Shown here: piece after piece, positions 1-8,422 of the stretch
How the letters are laid out: each line of letters opens with the position of its first letter
Numbering within the stretch: the first letter of the stretch is position 1
Position numbers and translations under genes: made by a program
The notes under the pieces: model-generated
Told to the model about the DNA's origin: nothing
What the model saw: the letters and a program-made list of their open reading frames with translations, nothing else
Databases searched by the model: none
Assembly: GCF_020889685.1 (NCBI RefSeq)
Contig: NZ_JACMYO010000019.1
Coordinates: forward strand, 1-64,000
Length of the DNA: 64,000 bases
Direction: 5' to 3'
Source of the DNA: Bradyrhizobium oropedii
GTDB taxonomy: Bacteria > Pseudomonadota > Alphaproteobacteria > Rhizobiales > Xanthobacteraceae

Positions 1-975
1 ATGCAGTCGATCGCTACGACACTGTCGTTGGTGGCCGTACAGATGTTATGGACCCGCCGAGCGATGTCCTCAGTCGCGCTGCTCGTTTTCTGCGCCAGTG
101 CCTTCACTTCGTGGGCAACCACCGCAAAGCCTTTTCCGGCATCGCCGACTCGAGCCGCCTCAATCGTCGCATTCAACGCAAGAAGATCGGTCTGAGCCGC
201 GACCTCCGAAATCGTGGAAACAATATCTACGAGGCGTTCGGCAGCATCCTTCAAGGCCGCCACCGTCTCGCTCGCTTTGGCCGCCTCCCCAGCCGCGCGG
301 CTCGCGTAGTTCGCCGCGTCGGCGGTCCGGGCGGCGATCTTGCGTCCGGTCAGAGACAATTCCTCTGCCGCCGCAGAGACTGACGTCACGTTGTTGCTGG
401 CCTGTTCTGACGACGCCGCAAGGACCGTGGCTTGATTTGCTATGCTTTGAGCATCCGTCGCGGCGCTGGCGCCTCGAAGCGACGCTTCATCGCTCATGGA
501 GAATACTTCAGCGACCGCGCTGTCGAGATCTGCTTTCAGCAGATCGCACATTTCAAAGAGGTACGCGGCCTTATCCGCTTCGAACCGGTCGCGCAGTTGG
601 CTGCTTTCCTTCTCTTGTCCCGCTGCTTGCTGTGCCCTTATCCGAAGTCTCTCCGCCGTACGGGCCCAGGTCTCCAACCTGGTCGAGCCGTGGCAGATAC
701 CGGATGGTCATGTCGGTGGCGCCGGAGGCGATCTTGTTCATCCAACCGACAATTTCGGAGATCGGGGCGAGAACGAAATTTGTCAAGACAAGGACGACGA
801 CGGCTGCAGCGATGCCGATGGCAAGTATCAGCCAGAACGCACTGGCACTTTGAGCCTGAAAAGCAACGATCGTCGTCAGCCCAAGAATTAGAAGTCCGAT
901 TGTATTCTGCACAAGAACAAGGCTTCCCAGACCAAATCTGGACTTCCCTGGCATGCTATGTTCTCGATCAGACAT
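1..975 (-). pseudogene. Methyl-accepting chemotaxis protein, frameshifted and cut by the window edge
   Basis: The minus strand starts MSDREHSMPGKSRFG and has two membrane segments (about residues 20-40 and 45-72) with almost no periplasmic loop, followed by a HAMP-like stretch. The open frame then ends at 571. In the next frame the HAMP/coiled-coil continues ([20 protein letters not shown]), leading to a chemoreceptor signalling domain that includes [20 protein letters not shown] at about 110-195 and runs off the left edge. One extra base in the GGGCCC run at 662-667 explains the shift. It is either a real inactivating indel or a sequencing error. If the frame were restored, the product would be a chemoreceptor without a large periplasmic sensor domain. 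Confidence 0.85.
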
Positions 976-1338
976 TCGGCCTTCTCAGGTCTGTGCAACT
1001 GCGCTGGGCTTTAGGTTGCCGGATACGTTTGCTGCAATGCTTGGATTTCGAGGCCCGTAACGAAAATGAGCCCAGCGCCTGAACAGGCGCAGGGCTCAAG
1101 GCTAGTGAGGATGCCCCAAGGGGCAGCAATAACGGCCGGGGGAGAAAGTTCGGCCGTCATTGCTGTTCTCCATCGGCCAACTTGGAGAAAGCCGATGAAG
1201 ATCAGGAAGAGCAACCAGCTCGCGCCTTGGAGCGGCAAAGCAAATTGCTCGATTCAGAAGCGATAACCGCAAATTGCGCGCCTCAGGCTATCGAGAAAGA
1301 CCGACAGGATTTGACGCCGTCTCTTCTCGATCAAGGGA
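976..1338. other. Intergenic stretch without a supported gene
   Basis: Only short overlapping frames occur here and none reads like a protein. It separates the broken chemoreceptor from a transporter relic, consistent with a decayed region. Confidence 0.5.
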
Positions 1339-1590
1339 TTACTTGTGGATCTTCGGGATCACCGGAGCGCTTGGAGCATCGGGCGCCCAGATTCGATAGT
1401 TGAGCTGCGCGAAACCCGAGAACCCTTTGGTAACAGTCGCCGTATCGATTCCGGGAGGCCCGGCGGTGCCACCCGAAGCATTCGACGAGAGCTCCTGGGT
1501 GCCCCAAACGCTGACCTGTACAGGACCGAAGTTGTAACTAACCAAACCGCCAGCGGCCCAGATATTGTACCTGTTGAAAGTGAACCTGAC
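1339..1590 (-). pseudogene. Relic: C-terminus of a MetA-pathway (phenol degradation) type outer-membrane protein
   Basis: The last ~80 codons of the minus-strand frame ending at 1339 read as alternating beta strands (FTFNRYNIWAAGGLVSYNFG, then VSVWGTQELSSNASGG and a terminal LNYRIWAP). This matches the C-terminal strands of the 'MetA-pathway of phenol degradation' family of outer-membrane proteins as I recall it. The part upstream of about 1590 (the frame opens at 1845) does not resemble the family, so the N-terminal two thirds are missing. Family recognition is from memory and moderately secure. Confidence 0.55.
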
Positions 1591-1958
1591 AAATCCGGCA
1601 CCGGAACGGTCCGACGGGAGGATGCTGCATTCTCGACAATCTCGCGCGCGGCTTCCACAGCCTTCCACAAGGTCTGCGATGAACCCAAAGCGCCTCTGCT
1701 TTCGAAGCTCCTCTACGTTCGCGCGCTCTGGCTGCCCAGGATCCAGGAAGAGTTCAAGGATCCCATCTATTCCGACCCGCAAGGGTGGCTGAGCCGCCGC
1801 CTGAAGCGAGCCGGCCGCGTCAACTATCTGCATTCGGACGGCCACATTCTGTAGCAGGTCCGGTCGAGCGATCGCGCACGCTTCGAATTTGAGTTGCCGG
1901 CATGCCCAACAGGCATGAGCATTGAGCCCGCCCGAATTCCGGTCGGAGGTTGGCCTGG

Positions 1959-2282
1959 TTAGCGCGGGCGCGGTTTCGCGGGACTTCCCGCTTTTTTCGT
2001 GGGCTTCTTTCCCCGGCCACGCGAGGCCGGCTTCGTGCCCCGCGCGAGCACGGTGTCTTGTGGCAGCAGCAGCTCGGCGACCTGGACACCGAGCGCGGAC
2101 GCGAGCTTGTGCAGCGACAGCAGAGTGGGGTTGGCCTTTTCCGCCTCAATCTGGCTGACCAGCGCCTGACGCAAGGCCGTTTCGTCGGCAAGATCGTACT
2201 GCGTCCATGATTTGCGCAGCCGACGTTCCCGCACGTTCTGCGCAAGCAATCGCTGGGTATATGCCGGTTTCCGGGGCCTCAT
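1959..2282 (-). CDS. XRE-family helix-turn-helix regulator with basic tail
   Basis: A 107-residue protein starting MRPRKPAYTQRLLAQNVRER. The frame is open further upstream, but the ATG at 2282 gives the usual XRE N-terminus. Residues 13-68 form a lambda-repressor/Cro-like domain (SWTQYDLADETALRQALVSQ, then IEAEKANPTLLSLHKLASAL). The C-terminus from about residue 84 is lysine/arginine rich (RGRGKKPTKKAGSPAKPRPR), which could add nonspecific DNA contacts. A perfect palindrome 45 bp upstream (2327-2342) is a plausible autoregulatory operator. The gene is divergent from the small genes starting at 2575, so it may control them too; that is inference. Confidence 0.8.
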   Translation of the reverse strand: MRPRKPAYTQRLLAQNVRERRLRKSWTQYDLADETALRQALVSQIEAEKANPTLLSLHKLASALGVQVAELLLPQDTVLARGTKPASRGRGKKPTKKAGSPAKPRPR

Positions 2283-2326
2283 CAGACAGGATGATGCATT
2301 TCGGACGCCGGGACAAAACACGCTAT

Positions 2327-2342
2327 AACGTATGAATACGTT
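2327..2342. promoter_or_regulatory. Palindromic operator candidate AACGTAT-GA-ATACGTT
   Basis: Both 7-bp arms are perfectly complementary around a 2-bp centre. The site lies in the region between the XRE gene (start 2282) and the plus-strand genes beginning at 2575. Size and symmetry suit a dimeric XRE regulator. No binding evidence can be read from sequence alone. Confidence 0.55.
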
Positions 2343-2574
2343 TTGACGTGTCCTGTGCACCGGTTTTCCTCGCTGGTTTGATTGGACGCCTGGCTGCCCC
2401 GGAGCCGGGCTCAGCCCCGAGGCGGAGCGGCCGCGTTCTAGCGTTCCCTGCACGGCTGGTCGACCATTGCCAGGCGGGCTCCGCCAAGTCGGGGGCACCG
2501 CCCCTCCCCGCGCAAAGCAGAAGCCGAATCGGATATGCTTTCGGCCCGATCAGCTTCCACGCTTAGGTCACGAC

Positions 2575-2820
2575 ATGATGCAACGATCCGACATCGTCTC
2601 GGCCGGAATTCCGCCTCGCACCGAGCTCGACGAGATGCTGGCCTCCCCGTCATCGACCGACGTCCCGCGCATCTGGCTCGACGCGCTATCGAGGGCAAGA
2701 GCCTGCCTCGATGCCGCGGACATCCTGGAGGACGGGTCGCCACGTCTTTGCCGGCTGATCGACGCCGCCGGTGAGATCGAGGAGGCAACGATCCGGGCTC
2801 TGTCACGGGTTGCGGCGTGA
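2575..2820 (+). CDS. Small hypothetical protein
   Basis: An 81-residue protein starting MMQRSDIVSAGIPPRTELDE; the frame is open upstream, but the ATG pair at 2575/2578 is the first sensible start. It is mostly helical, with no membrane segment or recognised motif. Its stop codon overlaps the GTG start of the next gene (GTGA at 2817-2820), so the two are probably translationally coupled and may act together. Confidence 0.6.
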   Translation: MMQRSDIVSAGIPPRTELDEMLASPSSTDVPRIWLDALSRARACLDAADILEDGSPRLCRLIDAAGEIEEATIRALSRVAA

Positions 2821-3317
2821 TCAGCGAATGGCTTGGCCTCTCCAAGCTCCTGCCCGGCGCGGCCTCTGCCGCGAAGGCGGTCTATGACCGCGTGGTCGGA
2901 AAGTCGCCCCGGCTCAACTTTGACACCACAAGCGGCGGCATCGAGCTGCACGTCTTCAACACAAGAGACGAGACCATCATCGTCGAGACCGTCCAGGCCT
3001 CGCCGTCGCTCCTCGGCTTCTCCGAAGGAGAAGCCCTGCGCGACGTCCTCAGGGCAGCAACGCATCAGGTCAATGGTGCAAATGAGGACCGCCCGATTGC
3101 CGTGATATCTCCCGGCGAAAGGGCCGAGATCAGGATTCTCAGGACGACACTGCAGGGTAATCAGGCCGATCAGATCATTCGCGTCACCGCCCGCTGGCGC
3201 ACCGCCCGCCGTCGCCCGTTCTCGCGAAGCACGGTCTCGGTTTCAATCAGCGTTCGGGATATTCGCGATCTGCTTGTCGAGGTCGACCGTAAGCAGCCCG
3301 GCATCGTCATTGTCTGA
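2817..3317 (+). CDS. Hypothetical protein, mostly beta
   Basis: A 166-residue protein with a GTG start overlapping the previous stop by four bases. It begins with a short hydrophobic helix (ISEWLGLSKLLPGAASAAKA) and continues as alternating beta strands (IELHVFNTRDETIIVETVQA; IIRVTARWRTARRRPFSRST). The pattern suggests an immunoglobulin-like or beta-sandwich fold, but no family was recognised. It is 28 bp upstream of the DUF2971 gene and probably co-transcribed with it. Confidence 0.6.
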   Translation: MISEWLGLSKLLPGAASAAKAVYDRVVGKSPRLNFDTTSGGIELHVFNTRDETIIVETVQASPSLLGFSEGEALRDVLRAATHQVNGANEDRPIAVISPGERAEIRILRTTLQGNQADQIIRVTARWRTARRRPFSRSTVSVSISVRDIRDLLVEVDRKQPGIVIV

Positions 3318-3344
3318 AGTTCACCGCCAGGCCATCCAAACCGC

Positions 3345-4160
3345 ATGATTTTGTACCACTACACCTCCGCCGCGGGTCTTCATGGCATCGTTGCCAGCAA
3401 ATCCCTGTGGACCTCGCACTACCGTTTTCTCAACGACACCTCCGAGTTTCGGCACGGCTGGGATATCGTGCTCGCGGCCATCGAGCGCCGTGGCGCGGAG
3501 ATCCAGCAGATATCTTCGCTCGCCTGGGAAACGATAAATCTGTTTCGCCAGCACAGCGAAAGCGTCCATGCGTTCGTCGGGTCCCTTACCTCGAACGGCG
3601 ATCTGCTGTCGCAATGGCGCGGCTATAATCGCGGACAGGGTTTCTCGATAGGCTTCGACGCCGACTGGCTGTTGCAGAATGCCACATCGCAAGGCTTCGA
3701 CATCACGCAGGTGATCTACGACACCGAACATCAGCACGCGGCCGCCGACGCGGCTGTCGCCCTGCTCATCGCACTTCTGCTGGAAGGCACCGGCGAGCCG
3801 GAAGCCGCCCGCGCCCAGATCGAGCGATGGTGGCCGCATGCGCTGAAAACAGCGCTCGTACTCAAGAACGAGCATTTCCGTGAAGAGTGCGAATCCCGTC
3901 TGGTCTGGGCCGATATATCCTGGCCGCCCGGGCTGAAAACGCGCCTCTCCCCTGCAGGGCTCGTCCCCTACCGGTCGTGTCGGTTCGACGAAGTCATCAT
4001 CCAAACTTCGACCTCACATCCCAACAACTGCGGCATCGAGGAAATCATCGTCGGTCCGGCCCTCGCGGCGCAGCAGGCCTGGGCGGTGGAGGCACTGCTG
4101 GCCACCCATCAGATGCGCCTTGCAATCAAGCGCTCAGCGATACCGTATGTCGCGGACTGA
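3345..4160 (+). CDS. DUF2971-family protein
   Basis: A 271-residue protein that opens with ILYHYTSAAGLHGIVASKSL and has a nearby LNDTSEFRHGW motif. The YHYT and LND-x-x-E signatures and the length fit DUF2971. Further conserved-looking elements are a serine/tryptophan segment (LLSQWRGYNRGQGFSIGFDA, about 89-108) and a C-terminal IEEIIVGP. Members of this family are often found in mobile and defence-rich regions, but the biochemical activity is unknown to me. It follows the two small genes at 2575 and 2817 in the same direction with a short gap, which suggests one transcript. Confidence 0.75.
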   Translation: MILYHYTSAAGLHGIVASKSLWTSHYRFLNDTSEFRHGWDIVLAAIERRGAEIQQISSLAWETINLFRQHSESVHAFVGSLTSNGDLLSQWRGYNRGQGFSIGFDADWLLQNATSQGFDITQVIYDTEHQHAAADAAVALLIALLLEGTGEPEAARAQIERWWPHALKTALVLKNEHFREECESRLVWADISWPPGLKTRLSPAGLVPYRSCRFDEVIIQTSTSHPNNCGIEEIIVGPALAAQQAWAVEALLATHQMRLAIKRSAIPYVAD

Positions 4161-4223
4161 AGTCCGTTGCGCCTGATATGCTTGCCCTGTCGATTGACCA
4201 GCGATCTCTGGGAAAGTGGCGCC

Positions 4224-4574
4224 ATGGCAAAACACCGGATCTACACAACGAGCTTCGCCAGCGTTTACCCGCTCTACGTTGCCAAGGCCGAGAAAAAGGG
4301 GCGGACAAAGGCCGAGGTCGATCAGATCATCGCGTGGCTGACGGGCTATGGTCAGAAGGACTTTGAGGCGCAGCTGGCACGCAGGGCCGATTTCGAGACG
4401 TTCTTTGCACAAGCGCCTCGGCTCAATCCGTCGCGGGCGCAGATCAAGGGAGTGGTTTGCGGCGTGCGCGTCGAGGACATCAAAGAGCCGACGATGCAGG
4501 AGATCCGCTACCTGGACAAGTTGATCGACGAACTGGCGCGTGGAAAGTCCATGGAGAAAATTCTCAGACCATGA
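4224..4574 (+). CDS. DUF2200-family protein
   Basis: A 116-residue soluble protein starting [20 protein letters not shown]. The ATG at 4224 was chosen over an upstream in-frame ATG because a GGAAAG ribosome-binding site lies about 10 bases before it. The sequence has the compact mixed helix/strand pattern and [20 protein letters not shown] core typical of DUF2200 as I recall it. These proteins are common single-domain bacterial proteins of unknown function. The downstream neighbour converges on it. Confidence 0.75.
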   Translation: MAKHRIYTTSFASVYPLYVAKAEKKGRTKAEVDQIIAWLTGYGQKDFEAQLARRADFETFFAQAPRLNPSRAQIKGVVCGVRVEDIKEPTMQEIRYLDKLIDELARGKSMEKILRP

Positions 4575-4746
4575 CGTTGTCTCGGGGCGCCGAGCATTGT
4601 CGTCACCGGCCCGAATTCGTTTTCTTGCTGGTTATTGAGCCCAATCATCCGCTGGATAGCTCGATGCCATTCCTCCCACACCGCGCCACAGCACAGTCGT
4701 CCCATGCGCGGCCTGTGGAGCGCGCTCGGATGTGGCGCGGGCCCTG

Positions 4747-5880
4747 CTAGGATTGCTGCTCCTTCCAGCGACGATGCTGCTCACGAAGCGCGGCCTCAGT
4801 TGCGGCAAGCTGGCGATCGTAATCCAGTCCATTGGGGCTTTTGGCGGCCACTTGCGCAGATAGGATAAGGATCCGCCACGCCGCGTAGTCGTGAAATGGG
4901 TTCAGGCCGATGACGTTACCGAGCGTGAGATCCCTCGGCGCCGGCGCCAACAACAGCCTGGAGAAGGCTGCGATGGCAGTATTCATCTCCCAATTCGAGA
5001 CGAACAGCACGAGCGCGCACAGGGCGAGCAACGCGACCGGAGGTCCCTTCAACCGATAGTAGTCCGGACGAACCTTACCAAAATCGATGCCGCCATTCGT
5101 GGCCACGAAGCCGGCAAGCGAGACCGCTGCGTCGTAGTAGCGCTGGAGTACGGTGGGGTCGAACACCTTGCTCTGATAGTGCTTCCGAAGGAGCTCTTCG
5201 GCTTGTCGACAAATCCCGTCGTCGATTGGGATACCTTTTATCAGATGGAACAGATGCTGATGATCTTCGGTGAACTGATACCGGGCTGCGTTCTTCCAAT
5301 TGAATGCGGGCATTTCCGCTTGAGCTGGGTGGAATGTCCAGCGCTGGTAGCTTGGATGACGATGGAGCGCTCGCGTCCAGGAAATCGCCTCTGGCGTCGT
5401 TGCCAGGGTGAAGCGGCTGGCAGACTTGAGATCGAAAAACCATTGGCGCATGTCCCGAATACGCCGCTGGTCAAATAGCCCTTGCTCGATACCTTTGCAC
5501 ACGAGGAGCCTGACGGCTCTGGTTTCTGTGCTTTTCTCCGAACCGAAGTCGAGGAGGCTTGCCTGCGCGGATCGATTCTCGTCATCGCCGTGGAACTCGC
5601 AGAATGGGTGGTGGGCGTCGCCACCGTTGGGATCGACGAACCTGAAGTGCGCTTGCCGGACAACTGCCTTTGATGTGCGCGATCTTGCGGAGCGAACCAC
5701 GCGAGCACCGAGCTTGCCGCACGATGAGCATTGAATATCGGCGCGGATCGCCTCGCCAGATGCGCCGAGAAGCTCAGCTCCATCTCGTTCCGACGTAGGA
5801 TTCTCGCCTGTCATCAACGTCGCGAGCTGGTCGACATCGAGTTCGCGGGCGAATCTGACTGAAAACGCAGTTGCGGGCAT
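4747..5880 (-). CDS. Hypothetical protein with possible zinc-binding N-terminus
   Basis: A 377-residue protein. Near residue 50 there is a C-x2-C pair (CSSCGKLG) and about 40 residues later HHPFCEFHGD, together a plausible metal-binding cluster. The rest is mainly helical, with one apolar segment near 280-300 (PVALLALCALVLFVSNWEMN) that could be buried or membrane-associated. It ends in a charged helix. No family was recognised. It is convergent with the DUF2200 gene and stands alone on its strand. Confidence 0.6.
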   Translation of the reverse strand: MPATAFSVRFARELDVDQLATLMTGENPTSERDGAELLGASGEAIRADIQCSSCGKLGARVVRSARSRTSKAVVRQAHFRFVDPNGGDAHHPFCEFHGDDENRSAQASLLDFGSEKSTETRAVRLLVCKGIEQGLFDQRRIRDMRQWFFDLKSASRFTLATTPEAISWTRALHRHPSYQRWTFHPAQAEMPAFNWKNAARYQFTEDHQHLFHLIKGIPIDDGICRQAEELLRKHYQSKVFDPTVLQRYYDAAVSLAGFVATNGGIDFGKVRPDYYRLKGPPVALLALCALVLFVSNWEMNTAIAAFSRLLLAPAPRDLTLGNVIGLNPFHDYAAWRILILSAQVAAKSPNGLDYDRQLAATEAALREQHRRWKEQQS

Positions 5881-6040
5881 CTCCCCCCCAAAGCAAATTT
5901 GATCATGAAGCGCCGGACAAACGATAGAGCGACGCGACGGTACGCTACATATCAGGATTAACGTGGGGACAGGATACTCATGGACCTCTTATCAACTATG
6001 GGCGCGGGTCAGCGCATCCGGTGGCGATATGACGGGCATG

Positions 6041-6487
6041 CTAGCGCTCATTGCCGGCTTGAGGTCGCAAGCGGCGTTCGCGTCGGTCGTCTCCGTTTCT
6101 CCAGGAACCGGTGTCCAGGAGGAGGCGTCCGGCCGCAACAACCAGCGCCAAATAGGTGAAGAGCATCCCGAAGCCCCGCACGGGTGGTGATCCCCGAAGC
6201 ATCCCGATCGCATGCAGCAGCCGCCCGAAGGCGAGGATGGTCCCGATGACGACCACCATCCACGCCTGGGCTGCTTGAGCCTCGACCAAACCCAACGAGA
6301 TCAATCCGAGAGGCACGTATTCGATGAAATTGCCTTGTGCACGGATACGTCTATGCAGCGTTTCATCCGGACACTCGCCCGCCATGACACCGACCTTGGT
6401 GCGCCGAAGAGAAACCGGAATCGAGAGAGCGACCAGGGCGAGGGCCGACACCGCAGCAAAGATCGATGTGATGGGAAGCACAGGCAT
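6041..6487 (-). CDS. MAPEG-family membrane protein
   Basis: A 148-residue integral membrane protein with about four helices, starting MPVLPITSIFAAVSALALVA. The segment RRIRAQGNFIEYVPLGLISL carries the conserved MAPEG signature (arginine plus N-F-x-E-Y). MAPEG proteins are membrane-associated, often glutathione-linked, eicosanoid or detoxification enzymes; many bacterial members have unknown substrates. It is 18 bp downstream of the SDR gene and is likely the last gene of that operon. The C-terminal ~20 residues are unusually charged and poorly conserved-looking. Confidence 0.85.
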   Translation of the reverse strand: MPVLPITSIFAAVSALALVALSIPVSLRRTKVGVMAGECPDETLHRRIRAQGNFIEYVPLGLISLGLVEAQAAQAWMVVVIGTILAFGRLLHAIGMLRGSPPVRGFGMLFTYLALVVAAGRLLLDTGSWRNGDDRRERRLRPQAGNER

Positions 6488-6505
6488 GGACGCTCCGTTC
6501 GCGTT

Positions 6506-7255
6506 TCAGCGTGCGCTGTCGATGATGGCGCCGCCATCGGCGGTGAGGCTGGAGCCCGTCAAGAACTGTCCATCACGGCTTGCGAGGAACAGCACGACCG
6601 GCGCCACGTCCGCCTCAGGCGACCCATAACGGGCAAGCGCGTTGGCCGCGGGAGGCACGTCGGCGGCGGCGCCCCACGTCTGCGCGAGCGGCAGCACGTT
6701 GTTCACGGTGATCTTGTCGGCGCCCCATTCCCGCGCGGCGGTCCGGGTAAGGGCGCGCACCGCTTCCTTTGCCATGTTGTAGGGGCCATAACCGACCAGG
6801 CCTATGACACCGGCCATCGAGCCGAAGTTGATGACCCGCCCCTCTCCGCTCGCCTTCAGGTGCGGATAGCAGGCCTGCATCATCCGAAGATAGGCGATCG
6901 GCCCCGTCTCGAAATTGCGCTGCAACTGCTCCGACGAGAGATCGATGATGGACGAGTTCGGCACGGACGGGTCGAAGGCGTTGTTCACCAGGATGTCGAC
7001 CCCGCCATAGGCCGCAACGACATTGTCTATTGCCGCCTTGATCTGACCGCCATCACCGATGTCGCAGACGACACCGAGGGCAGTGCCGCCGCCAGCCTCG
7101 ATGTCCGCGACGACGGCGTCTACGTTCGCTGGCGTACGCGAAAGGACCGCGACCTTCGCACCCTCCGCCGCGAACAGTTTCGCGGTAGCGCGGCCGATGC
7201 CGCGACCGGCGCCGGTCACGACGGCAACTTTTCCATTGAGTCGGTTCATGTTCAT
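6506..7255 (-). CDS. Short-chain dehydrogenase/reductase
   Basis: A 249-residue classical SDR. It has the nucleotide-binding motif VVTGAGRGIGRATAKLFAAE near the N-terminus, a DILVNNA motif, a catalytic serine in INFGSMAG and the catalytic pair in YGPYNMAKEA (Y-x3-K). It ends with the usual SLTADGGAII. The substrate cannot be told. Two starts are possible: 7255, or the second Met at 7249, which sits better behind an AAGGAAA site. It lies between the DoxX-like and MAPEG genes and divergent from an HxlR regulator, a layout common in quinone or electrophile response operons. Confidence 0.9.
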   Translation of the reverse strand: MNMNRLNGKVAVVTGAGRGIGRATAKLFAAEGAKVAVLSRTPANVDAVVADIEAGGGTALGVVCDIGDGGQIKAAIDNVVAAYGGVDILVNNAFDPSVPNSSIIDLSSEQLQRNFETGPIAYLRMMQACYPHLKASGEGRVINFGSMAGVIGLVGYGPYNMAKEAVRALTRTAAREWGADKITVNNVLPLAQTWGAAADVPPAANALARYGSPEADVAPVVLFLASRDGQFLTGSSLTADGGAIIDSAR

Positions 7256-7293
7256 TTTCCTTGGCTAGTTTCTGTGTTTGTGATCTTTTTTCG

Positions 7294-7683
7294 TCAGAAC
7301 ATCGCCGCCAAGCCATAGGGCGACGGGATTGCGCGGGCGGCGTTTTGCGTAGCGAAGGAAGCGATCAGCAACGCGAGGCCGATGAGTGCGGGCAAGGCTT
7401 CAGCGGGCTTCCTTACGGCGATGTGCGCCAAGCCGGCCAACAACAGGTGATAGAAAATGCCGGCGTAAGCGAGATCGCTAAGCGCCACATTGAAGCGCGA
7501 CAGGATCGCCGCCGTGCCCAGGACCTTCACGACGATCATGACCGGCCTAAGGTAGGCCGGATATCCAAGCTCAGCGAGCGCCTTCCGAACGAAGTCCGGT
7601 TTCGTGAGGTACATAACTGCGGACGTCAGATACAGCAGGGATAGAAGTCCCGTGCTGATCCAATACGTGTAGATCGAGGCCAT
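7294..7683 (-). CDS. DoxX-like membrane protein
   Basis: A 129-residue protein with four predicted transmembrane helices, starting MASIYTYWISTGLLSLLYLT. The motif YLRPVMIVVKVLGTAAILSR fits the DoxX-like family. These small membrane proteins are often linked to redox stress, but the biochemical role is not settled. It is the first gene of the minus-strand set (DoxX-like, SDR, MAPEG) and is divergent from hxlR-type gene 7853, with which it shares a 169-bp promoter region. Confidence 0.8.
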   Translation of the reverse strand: MASIYTYWISTGLLSLLYLTSAVMYLTKPDFVRKALAELGYPAYLRPVMIVVKVLGTAAILSRFNVALSDLAYAGIFYHLLLAGLAHIAVRKPAEALPALIGLALLIASFATQNAARAIPSPYGLAAMF

Positions 7684-7808
7684 GCGGTATCCTTGACTGT
7701 CGCGGCGGCGACAGCCCCTTCATCGGTTTTGTTGATGTGTCCGGATGCGCAATCCGATCTGCGCAATCCCATATCGTGCGCGGAAAATGTCGACTAAGAT
7801 TGATATTG

Positions 7809-7830
7809 GCAAGTAGGATGAATAACTTGC
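7809..7830. promoter_or_regulatory. Inverted repeat GCAAGT-N10-ACTTGC, HxlR operator candidate
   Basis: Two perfectly complementary 6-bp arms lie in the divergent promoter between the DoxX-like gene (start 7683) and the HxlR regulator (start 7853). The position just upstream of the regulator start suits autoregulation and control of the divergent operon. Confidence 0.5.
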
Positions 7831-7852
7831 TGTTAGTATTGAAAACCTGACT

Positions 7853-8218
7853 ATGGCCGAAAAACAGATCAACATGCACGAGGAGATGCGACGCGCCTTC
7901 GCACTGCTCTCAGGCAAATGGAAACTCGAGATCATGTGGCTGCTCAACCAGCGCGTCTACCGCTTCGGAGAGCTTCGAAAGGCGATCCCCGGCATCACCC
8001 AACACATGCTGACCGCCCAACTCCGCGAGCTCGAAGCAGACGGTTTGGTGTCCCGCACCGTGTTCGCGGAGGTGCCGCTCCGTGTCGAATATGGGATCAC
8101 CCAGAAGGCCCGCGGGCTCGGACCGACGATGCAGGCGCTGACGGCCTGGTGGCACAAATATGGAGCGAGCGTGCCGGCTAAGCCTAGCTCGCGCGGCCGC
8201 AAAACCAAGCGTGGCTGA
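7853..8218 (+). CDS. HxlR-family transcriptional regulator
   Basis: A 121-residue winged-helix protein. It carries the HxlR signature segment: LLSGKWKLEIMWLLNQRVYR, then FGELRKAIPGITQHMLTAQL with RELEADGLVSR and VEYGITQKARGL as the wing. HxlR proteins bind palindromic operators as dimers and typically answer reactive electrophiles or quinones. This one has no obvious conserved N-terminal cysteine. Divergent transcription from the DoxX/SDR/MAPEG set makes those its likely targets. Confidence 0.9.
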   Translation: MAEKQINMHEEMRRAFALLSGKWKLEIMWLLNQRVYRFGELRKAIPGITQHMLTAQLRELEADGLVSRTVFAEVPLRVEYGITQKARGLGPTMQALTAWWHKYGASVPAKPSSRGRKTKRG

Positions 8219-8362
8219 TGTGAGTTGAGGATAGTGGCAGACCGCGCAACCTTTGGCGCGTAGCGCCGTCTTGGCGACAAGACCGAGGTGCCGCTCAGGC
8301 GGAGCGCAGGATAACGATGGGGGGATTGTTGAAAGTGGCGACAACTGGCCCCCAATGTATTT

Positions 8363-8377
8363 GTTCCCTATTTGTTC
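8363..8377 (+). promoter_or_regulatory. Alphaproteobacterial LexA (SOS) box GTTC-N7-GTTC
   Basis: The sequence GTTCCCTATTTGTTC is an exact GTTC-N7-GTTC direct repeat, the established LexA target in many alphaproteobacteria. It ends 46 bp before the GTG start of the SIS-HAD gene. A TATGAT -10-like element follows at 8382-8387, so LexA bound here would block the promoter of the five-gene operon that begins at 8423. A chance match somewhere in 64 kb is possible; the position in front of a long operon is what makes it convincing. Confidence 0.75.
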
Positions 8378-8422
8378 TGTATATGATAGGAACGCAGACC
8401 CCAGTCGTAAGGTGGAAGAAAC

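Noticed and set aside
98..853. A 251-codon plus-strand frame at the left edge
   Set aside because: Antisense to the chemoreceptor coding sequence; composition is Arg/Pro/Ser-rich noise.
1901..1917. CATGCC-CAACA-GGCATG hairpin after the XRE gene
   Set aside because: Only a 6-bp stem without a T-run, so not a credible terminator.
6212..7318. A 368-codon plus-strand open frame
   Set aside because: It is antisense to the MAPEG and SDR genes, which carry clear family motifs; its own translation is Arg/His/Asp-rich and has no domain.
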